Below are positions 58,523 through 64,000 of a DNA stretch of 64,000 nt, in pieces. The stretch lies in the NCBI RefSeq assembly GCF_029478095.1, contig NZ_JAKOAV010000005.1, forward strand, positions 1 to 64,000, read 5' to 3'. The notes below the pieces were generated by a model, which saw only the letters and a list, made by a program, of their open reading frames with translations, had not been told where the DNA came from and did not search any database. Positions within the stretch are counted from its first letter, which is position 1; each line of letters opens with the position of its first letter. The position numbers and the translations under genes are program-made. The stretch comes from Pelotomaculum isophthalicicum JI (GTDB taxonomy: Bacteria; Bacillota; Desulfotomaculia; Desulfotomaculales; Pelotomaculaceae).

Positions 58523-58587
58523 AGATTAGTGATCAAAAGTGATAACATTTTCATAATACTTATTTAAGAAAGGCAGTGAAGTCCTAA

Positions 58588-58956
58588 GTGCTGAATAAAC
58601 CCGACCGTAAGGCCCTGCGGGCAAAAAAGCGCTTCAGGGTGCGCAAGAAAATAACCGGCTCTGCCGGCCGGCCCAGACTGAACGTGTTTCGCAGCATCCA
58701 AAATATTTACGCCCAGATCATTGATGATGAAAGCGGTTTAACTCTGGTGGCCGCATCTACCATTGGACCGGAACTAAAAGGCAAACTGGCCACGGGCGGT
58801 AATACGGCTGCTGCTACGGCAGTGGGCGATTTGCTGGCCAAAAAGGCGATTGAGGCCGGAATCAAACAGGTGGTTTTTGACCGTGCCGGTTATATTTACC
58901 ATGGCCGGATCAAGGCTCTGGCTGACGCGGCGCGGGCAGGCGGACTGGAATTTTAG
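58588..58956 (+). CDS. rplR: 50S ribosomal protein L18
   Basis: 122 residues, 5S rRNA binder: basic start [28 protein letters not shown] and C-terminal [23 protein letters not shown]-like helix (here ARAGGLEF). GTG start. Confidence 0.96.
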   Translation: MLNKPDRKALRAKKRFRVRKKITGSAGRPRLNVFRSIQNIYAQIIDDESGLTLVAASTIGPELKGKLATGGNTAAATAVGDLLAKKAIEAGIKQVVFDRAGYIYHGRIKALADAARAGGLEF

Positions 58957-58962
58957 CGGAAT

Positions 58963-59067
58963 GGGGACACACCTTCTTGTGTTGAATAAACCTGGAGGCA
59001 TTAATCCTGAACGTGGTCTGTTAATGACCTAGTTGCTATTAGTGCAGGCTAGTGAAGGAATGTCCCC
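58963..59067. repeat. REPIN-like pair flanked by GGGGACA
   Basis: GGGGACACACCTTC at the left and the complement of GGGGACATTCCTTC at the right form inverted ends 105 bp apart between rplR and rpsE. Such GGGGACA-type ends are like REP sequences linked to IS200-like RAYT transposases. No transposase is in the window. Confidence 0.5.
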
Positions 59068-59090
59068 GATTGGAGAAAGGAGGGAAATAG

Positions 59091-59591
59091 ATGGCGAGGA
59101 TTGACGCCAGCAAACTGGAAACAACCGAAAAAGTGGTATATATAAACCGGGTGGCCAAGGTCGTAAAAGGCGGACGCAGGTTCAGTTTTTCCGCTCTAAT
59201 GGTAGTAGGCGACAGCAACGGCCATGTCGGTGCCGGTCTGGGCAAAGCGGGTGAGGTTCCCGAGGCCATCCGCAAGGGCATTGAAGATGCGAAAAAATCA
59301 TTAATAAAAGTACCTCTTTCCGGAACAACCATTCCTCATGAAGTAACTGGTAACTTCGGGGCAGGTAAAGTTTTACTAAAACCAGCGGCGCCAGGAACCG
59401 GTGTGATCGCGGGCGGTCCCGTCCGGGCGATCCTGGAGTTGGCCGGTGTGCATGATATTCTTACCAAGTCACTGGGTTCCAACAATGCTAACAATATGGT
59501 TCGCGCTACCATGGAAGCCTTGAAAAGTCTAAAAACCCCGGAAGAAGTGGCCCGGCTGAGAAATAAAACGGTAGAGGAACTACTTGGGTAA
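59091..59591 (+). CDS. rpsE: 30S ribosomal protein S5
   Basis: 166 residues: double-stranded RNA-binding-like domain ([27 protein letters not shown]) and [24 protein letters not shown], then [14 protein letters not shown] start behind AAAGGAGGG. Confidence 0.97.
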   Translation: MARIDASKLETTEKVVYINRVAKVVKGGRRFSFSALMVVGDSNGHVGAGLGKAGEVPEAIRKGIEDAKKSLIKVPLSGTTIPHEVTGNFGAGKVLLKPAAPGTGVIAGGPVRAILELAGVHDILTKSLGSNNANNMVRATMEALKSLKTPEEVARLRNKTVEELLG

Positions 59592-59605
59592 AAGGGGGGA
59601 ATGTC

Positions 59606-59806
59606 GTGGCCAAGTTGAAGATAACCCTGATCAAGAGTCTGATCGGCCATCCGGAAAGACAGAGGATCACTGTGCGGACCTTAGGCCTTACCAAAGTAAG
59701 CCGCTCGGTAATACACGAAGACACTCCGCAAATCAGGGGCATGATTAATAAGGTTGCGCATTTGTTGAAGGTCGAGGAAGCCGGGGCGTCGGACCCGCAA
59801 ACTTAA
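59606..59806 (+). CDS. rpmD: 50S ribosomal protein L30
   Basis: 66 residues: [38 protein letters not shown] start behind AAAGGGGGG, 14 nt after rpsE. Confidence 0.96.
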   Translation: MAKLKITLIKSLIGHPERQRITVRTLGLTKVSRSVIHEDTPQIRGMINKVAHLLKVEEAGASDPQT

Positions 59807-59859
59807 GTTGAGCGGGCCAAAGAAGCGCTGGTCTAGAGGAATGTTAAGGAGGTGTCATC

Positions 59860-60300
59860 TTGAAACTGCATGAACTAAGGCCGGCTCCTGGAGCGAGACC
59901 TAAACCCACCCGCAAGGGGCAGGGGATCGGCTCCGGTTTGGGCAAGACGGCCGGACGCGGCCATAAAGGGCAAAAGTCACGCTCTGGCGGGGGCGTGCGC
60001 CCTGGGTTTGAGGGCGGGCAAATGCCGCTGCAGCGTCGCATGCCGAAACGTGGATTTTATAATAAGTTTGCCAAGGAAATTATTGCTGTCAACGTGGCAG
60101 CGCTAAACCGGTTTGAAGACGGTGTTACCGTAACACCCGAAACTTTGCTTGACGCACGCTTGATCAAAAAGATTGGTGACGGTGTAAAAATACTGGGCAA
60201 CGGCAATCTTGAGAAATCTCTAACCGTATGTGCTCAAGCTTTCAGCAAGTCGGCCGAAGAAAAGATCGCAGCTGCCGGTGGCAAAGCTGAGGTGATTTAA
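59860..60300 (+). CDS. rplO: 50S ribosomal protein L15
   Basis: 146 residues: [44 protein letters not shown]-type basic N-terminus and [16 protein letters not shown] start behind AAGGAGG. secY starts one base after the stop. Confidence 0.97.
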   Translation: MKLHELRPAPGARPKPTRKGQGIGSGLGKTAGRGHKGQKSRSGGGVRPGFEGGQMPLQRRMPKRGFYNKFAKEIIAVNVAALNRFEDGVTVTPETLLDARLIKKIGDGVKILGNGNLEKSLTVCAQAFSKSAEEKIAAAGGKAEVI

Positions 60301-60301
60301 A

Positions 60302-61561
60302 TTGCTGGGTAGTTTTGCGAATGCCCTGAAAGCAACAGAATTAAGAACAAAGATTCTTTATACTCTTGGGTTGATCTTTGTTTTCAGACTGGGCGCTCAT
60401 ATTCCTGTACCCGGGGTTAACCCGGAAAGATTTGCCGAGTTGGTTGGCAGCGGCGCAATTTTCGGTTTCTTCGATGTGATTTCCGGTGGCGCGCTGAAAA
60501 ACTTTTCAGTATTTGCCATGGGTATTATGCCTTATATCAACGCTTCGATTATCATGCAGCTTTTGACAGTGGTAATTCCGCACTTGGAGCGTCTGAATAA
60601 GGAAGGTGAAGAAGGCCGCAAGAAAATTACTCAATACACCCGTTATCTTACCGTGGTACTGGCGTTTATCCAGGGTATCGGCATGGTGGTCGGAGTAAGT
60701 GGTTCGTTGCAGAATCCCGGTCTGGCGACTTACCTTATGACTGCCATCACTATAACCGCCGGCACTACATTCCTGATGTGGACGGGTGAACAAATTACTG
60801 AAAAAGGAATTGGCAACGGTATATCACTGTTAATTTTCGCGGGTATTGTTTCAAGGATTCCGGCAGGGATCGTAAGGGTTGTTGAATATTTGAACGCGGG
60901 CACCATTAACATACTGAGTCTCTTGTTGCTTATCGTCATTGGAGCATTAGTGATCGCCGGTGTGGTTACAGTACAAGAAGGGCAGCGACGCATACCGGTG
61001 CAATATGCCAAACGTGTAGTCGGACGCAGGGTTTACGGCGGACAGACCACTCACCTGCCGCTCCGGGTCAATCAGGCCGGCGTTATTCCGGTGATTTTCG
61101 CCTCATCATTATTGATGTTTCCGGAAACTATCGTTAAATGGTTTTCCAACAGCGGAGCTGCCGCGTTCTACACGAAGTGGTTTGGTTGGGGGACCGTTGC
61201 GCATACGGTCATTTACGCTCTTTTGATTATCGGATTTACTTTCTTTTATACAGCAGTCATTATGAACCCGGTGGATATGGCCGATAATATCAAAAAATAC
61301 GGCGGTTTTATCCCGGGGTTGCGCCCCGGGCGGCCGACAGCGGAATACATCAGCCGGATAATGAACAAGATAACCCTGGCTGGAGCCATTTTCCTGGCCT
61401 TGGTTGCGATATTGCCGAATTTTGTGCTCCTGACGACCAGGATACCAAATATCTATTTCGGGGGCACCGCGCTGTTGATTGTGGTTGGCGTGGCATTGGA
61501 TACTATGAAACAGGTGGAATCGCACATGTTGATGCGCAGTTACCAGGGGTTTATTAAGTAG
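60302..61561 (+). CDS. secY: Preprotein translocase subunit SecY
   Basis: The channel subunit of SecYEG, 419 residues with ten membrane segments: [27 protein letters not shown] at TM1, the plug region [33 protein letters not shown], and the cytosolic loop with [20 protein letters not shown] start directly after rplO, so coupled. adk, usually next, is missing here. Confidence 0.97.
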   Translation: MLGSFANALKATELRTKILYTLGLIFVFRLGAHIPVPGVNPERFAELVGSGAIFGFFDVISGGALKNFSVFAMGIMPYINASIIMQLLTVVIPHLERLNKEGEEGRKKITQYTRYLTVVLAFIQGIGMVVGVSGSLQNPGLATYLMTAITITAGTTFLMWTGEQITEKGIGNGISLLIFAGIVSRIPAGIVRVVEYLNAGTINILSLLLLIVIGALVIAGVVTVQEGQRRIPVQYAKRVVGRRVYGGQTTHLPLRVNQAGVIPVIFASSLLMFPETIVKWFSNSGAAAFYTKWFGWGTVAHTVIYALLIIGFTFFYTAVIMNPVDMADNIKKYGGFIPGLRPGRPTAEYISRIMNKITLAGAIFLALVAILPNFVLLTTRIPNIYFGGTALLIVVGVALDTMKQVESHMLMRSYQGFIK

Positions 61562-61569
61562 GTGGGCAT

Positions 61570-62316
61570 ATGATTACCTGTAAGTCTGAAAAAGAACTCT
61601 CCTATATGAGAGATGCCGGGCGAGTTGTGGCTGAAACACTGGCGGAACTTACCGGTGCCGTGAGTGTCGGAGTAACAACCCGGGAGTTGGACCGGCTGGC
61701 GGAAGACTATATTGTCAAAGCCGGCGCAAGACCGGCTTTTAAGGGGTTGTACGGTTTCCCCTACAGCATCTGCGCTTCGGTAAATGAAGAGGTTGTACAT
61801 GGGTTTCCCAGTTTAAGGAAGTTGACAAGTGGAGATATTATTAGTATTGACATTGGCGCGGAAGTAAATGGATACTATGGAGATAGTGCCGTCACTGTCC
61901 CTGTGGGGGAAATAAGCAGCGACGCCATGCGGCTCTTAAAGGCAACGGAAGAATCCCTTTACCGTGGAATTGAACACGCCAGGGAAGGCGCCAGGCTATC
62001 GGATATATCCAACGCCGTGCAGACTTGCGCTGAAGGCTATGGTTATTCGGTAGTGCGTGACTTTGTCGGGCATGGAATTGGCAGTAGCCCGCACGAGGAC
62101 CCGCAGGTGCCAAATTTTGGCAAGCCCGGAAGAGGCCCCAGACTGAAAGCGGGAATGACATTAGCGATTGAACCGATGATCAATATGGGCACTTATGAAG
62201 TGCGGACTCTTTCAAATAACTGGACGGTAGTAACTTTGGACGCAAAGCTTTCAGCTCATTTCGAACATACTATTGCCATTACAGATGACAAACCGGAGAT
62301 ACTGACAATATTATGA
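61570..62316 (+). CDS. map: Methionine aminopeptidase, type I
   Basis: Removes N-terminal Met from nascent proteins. 248 residues with metal ligands in [16 protein letters not shown] (two Asp), [16 protein letters not shown] (His), AIEPMI (Glu) and FEHTIAI (Glu). ATG start behind GTAGGTGGG, 8 nt after secY. Confidence 0.97.
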   Translation: MITCKSEKELSYMRDAGRVVAETLAELTGAVSVGVTTRELDRLAEDYIVKAGARPAFKGLYGFPYSICASVNEEVVHGFPSLRKLTSGDIISIDIGAEVNGYYGDSAVTVPVGEISSDAMRLLKATEESLYRGIEHAREGARLSDISNAVQTCAEGYGYSVVRDFVGHGIGSSPHEDPQVPNFGKPGRGPRLKAGMTLAIEPMINMGTYEVRTLSNNWTVVTLDAKLSAHFEHTIAITDDKPEILTIL

Positions 62317-62387
62317 CTAGCAGGCTATCATTAAAGAAAAGTACTGATTGCTGGTAGCTGTTTCTAATGATGAGAGGAAGGAAATGG

Positions 62388-62735
62388 ATGTCTCAGTCAG
62401 TGCCTAATAGTGGCAATATCGTCTTAAACCGGATATCCGGCAACCGAAACGCTTTACAGGTCGGGTGCTTGGTTAGCTCGACAAAAGGCCGCGATAGAGG
62501 CAGATTCTATCTGGTGATAGGTTGTGAAAATCTATCATCCAGGGTACGCTTGGCAGACGGAGAAGGGCGAAAAGTGGAAAATCCCAAATTTAAAAATATC
62601 AAGCACTTAAATATTTATGAAGTTATTGCCGGAGAAGTATCAAGCAAAGCCGAAAACGGGAAAAGGATAACCAACGCGGACATTCGGAAAGAGCTCAAGA
62701 GTCTTGTAAAAAACTTTGATAAGTGTTCATTTTAG
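62388..62735 (+). CDS. KOW-domain RNA-binding protein (L14e-like)
   Basis: 115 residues. The part from [21 protein letters not shown] is a KOW-type beta-barrel like eukaryotic L14e/L6e, followed by a lysine-rich region ([19 protein letters not shown]). The family is found between map and infA in Clostridia and may bind ribosome or mRNA. ATG at 62388 lies 7 nt behind GAGGAAGG; a frame from 62367 adds seven residues. Confidence 0.85.
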   Translation: MSQSVPNSGNIVLNRISGNRNALQVGCLVSSTKGRDRGRFYLVIGCENLSSRVRLADGEGRKVENPKFKNIKHLNIYEVIAGEVSSKAENGKRITNADIRKELKSLVKNFDKCSF

Positions 62736-62760
62736 GATAAGGAGGTTGGTCAGATACCTA

Positions 62761-62979
62761 ATGTCAAAGCAAGATGTTATCGAGGCTGAAGGTACTGTCA
62801 TTGAACCGTTGCCAAACGCCATGTTCCGTGTGGAACTCCAGAATGGCCATAAAGTGTTGGCGCATGTTTCCGGCAAGATTAGGATGAACTTTATCAGGAT
62901 TTTGGCCGGTGACCGGGTGACAGTAGAACTTTCACCTTATGATTTGAATCGCGGGCGAATTATTTATCGATACAAGTAA
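62761..62979 (+). CDS. infA: Translation initiation factor IF-1
   Basis: 72-residue OB-fold protein: [65 protein letters not shown]-type sequence. The start at 62761 is fixed by family length. The nearest ribosome-binding site GGAGG (62741-62745) is 15 nt away, longer than usual. Confidence 0.96.
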   Translation: MSKQDVIEAEGTVIEPLPNAMFRVELQNGHKVLAHVSGKIRMNFIRILAGDRVTVELSPYDLNRGRIIYRYK

Positions 62980-62980
62980 A

Positions 62981-63245
<265 letters not shown>

Positions 63246-63268
63246 TACCAGGAGGTGTTTAATAATTT

Positions 63269-63640
63269 ATGGCACGTATCGCAGGCGTTGACTTGCCAAG
63301 AGATAAACGGGTCGAGATTGCCCTTACTTATATTTTTGGCATTGGTAAGCCCACGTCCCAAAAAATCCTTTCTCAGACGAATGTCAACCCTGATACCAGG
63401 GTAAAGAATTTAACTGAGGATGAAATTAACAGGCTGCGTGAAATTATTGAGAAGAATCACAAAGTGGAAGGCGATTTGCGCCGGGAAATTGCTTTAAACA
63501 TCAAGCGCCTGATTGAAATTGGCTGCTACCGTGGATTAAGGCACCGCCGTGGTATGCCGGTACGGGGACAACGGACTAAAACTAATGCCAGGACCCGTAA
63601 AGGACCGCGTAAGACAGTCGGCGTGCGCAGGAAAAAGTAA
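63269..63640 (+). CDS. rpsM: 30S ribosomal protein S13
   Basis: 123 residues: [28 protein letters not shown] start, [30 protein letters not shown] end. ATG start behind AGGAGGTG. Confidence 0.97.
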   Translation: MARIAGVDLPRDKRVEIALTYIFGIGKPTSQKILSQTNVNPDTRVKNLTEDEINRLREIIEKNHKVEGDLRREIALNIKRLIEIGCYRGLRHRRGMPVRGQRTKTNARTRKGPRKTVGVRRKK

Positions 63641-63663
63641 CGTGAGTGTTAAGTTGGCTCAGT

Positions 63664-63804
63664 GTGGCGTGGCGCTTACCTGGAGGGCGGTTTTAGGATT
63701 AAGTTGTTAGCTTGGCCGTCCCCGAAATAGGCGGGGCAGCAGCATAGGTGAGCTTAGACGGTCCGGGGGCGAACGCGTTAGCCTGTAGGTAAGCGCTACG
63801 CCAT
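63664..63804 (+). ncRNA. Structured RNA element in the rpsM-rpsK gap
   Basis: The strand at 63664-63681 pairs with 63787-63804 over 18 consecutive base pairs, two of them G-T. Inside, GGCCGTC (63714-63720) can pair with GACGGTC (about 63757-63763), and CCCCG/CGGGG forms a 5-bp hairpin with an AAATAGG loop. The element ends 62 nt before rpsK. It lies where S4 regulates the alpha operon in other bacteria, but I cannot match it to a described leader. Confidence 0.6.
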
Positions 63805-63866
63805 GCGATCTAGCGGATAATCTGAGCAAACTTGACGCATGTAAATAAATTTAAGGAGGTTATTAG

Positions 63867-64000
63867 ATGGCGCGTCGCGTAACCAGGACGAAAAGACGTG
63901 AACGCAAAAATATAGAATCTGGTGTTGCGCATATCAGATCTACTTTTAATAATACCATAGTAACCATAACTGATACCAAGGGTAATGCGATATCCTGGGC
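63867..64000 (+). CDS. rpsK: 30S ribosomal protein S11 (partial)
   Basis: The first 44 codons are present; the window ends in the gene. [21 protein letters not shown] then [23 protein letters not shown] is typical S11. ATG start behind TTAAGGAGG. rpsD and rpoA are expected next. Confidence 0.96.
   Translation, partial: MARRVTRTKRRERKNIESGVAHIRSTFNNTIVTITDTKGNAISW

Overview
The window is a chromosomal segment of a low-to-mid GC Gram-positive bacterium, most likely a Peptococcaceae/Desulfotomaculales member (Pelotomaculum/Desulfotomaculum-like). This rests on gene order (pdxS-pdxT-serS-tRNA-Ser; radA-disA-carD-yacL-ispD-ispF-gltX-cysS-mrnC-thyX-rlmB-yacP-sigH; rpmG-secE-nusG-rplKAJL-rpoBC-L7Ae-rpsLG-fusA-tuf-S10/spc/alpha), T-box and L10-leader control, many GTG/TTG starts, zinc-ribbon (Cys-containing) forms of L33, L36 and S14, and a Cys-rich insertion in EF-Tu. 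No species is claimed.

Layout. 1-1180: 3' end of an rRNA operon (23S, spacer with a palindromic repeat, 5S, terminator). 1570-3343: a small membrane ORF and the PLP synthase genes pdxS-pdxT. 3415-6499: a T-box-controlled serine module (class V aminotransferase plus serA). 6537-8333: serS and two tRNA-Ser genes. 8334-15900: an accessory block with a single-chain nuclease/methylase/specificity restriction enzyme, a decayed IS1182-type element, and a secreted stalk-domain protein whose 3' end was changed by the IS. 15925-18845: a glycosyltransferase, tRNA-Arg, a 50-residue membrane protein, a DUF2889-like protein and a Cys-rich small protein. 19056-32181: the radA to sigH housekeeping cluster. 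32350-33410: four tRNA genes around a cyclic-nucleotide-binding-domain protein. 33688-64000: the secE/nusG/L11/L10/rpoBC region followed by the str, S10, spc and start of the alpha operons. rpsK is cut by the window edge.

How it works together. Most of the window is translation and transcription machinery: two rRNAs, seven tRNAs, three aminoacyl-tRNA synthetases (SerS, GltX, CysS), about 30 ribosomal proteins, IF-1, EF-G, EF-Tu, the RNA polymerase beta subunits, NusG, SecE/SecY, Map, RNA-processing enzymes (Mini-III, RlmB, NYN nuclease), and regulators (DisA, CarD, SigH). Serine synthesis is tied to tRNA-Ser charging by the T-box. Its UGGC bulge matches the GCCA ends of the tRNA-Ser genes downstream.

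Most unusual signals. (1) A roughly 300-nt structured leader ahead of gltX that fits no riboswitch I can name and has group II intron-like features. (2) A 226-nt spacer between rpsM and rpsK closed by an 18-bp long-range helix. (3) About ten palindromic repeats built from 7-nt tandem units, inserted between genes and even inside ribosomal operons. (4) A short terminal-inverted-repeat element with three decayed relatives. (5) A single-polypeptide type IIG/IIB-like restriction-modification protein. (6) An IS insertion that swapped the last residues of a secreted protein. I see no CRISPR array, prophage or multi-gene defence system.
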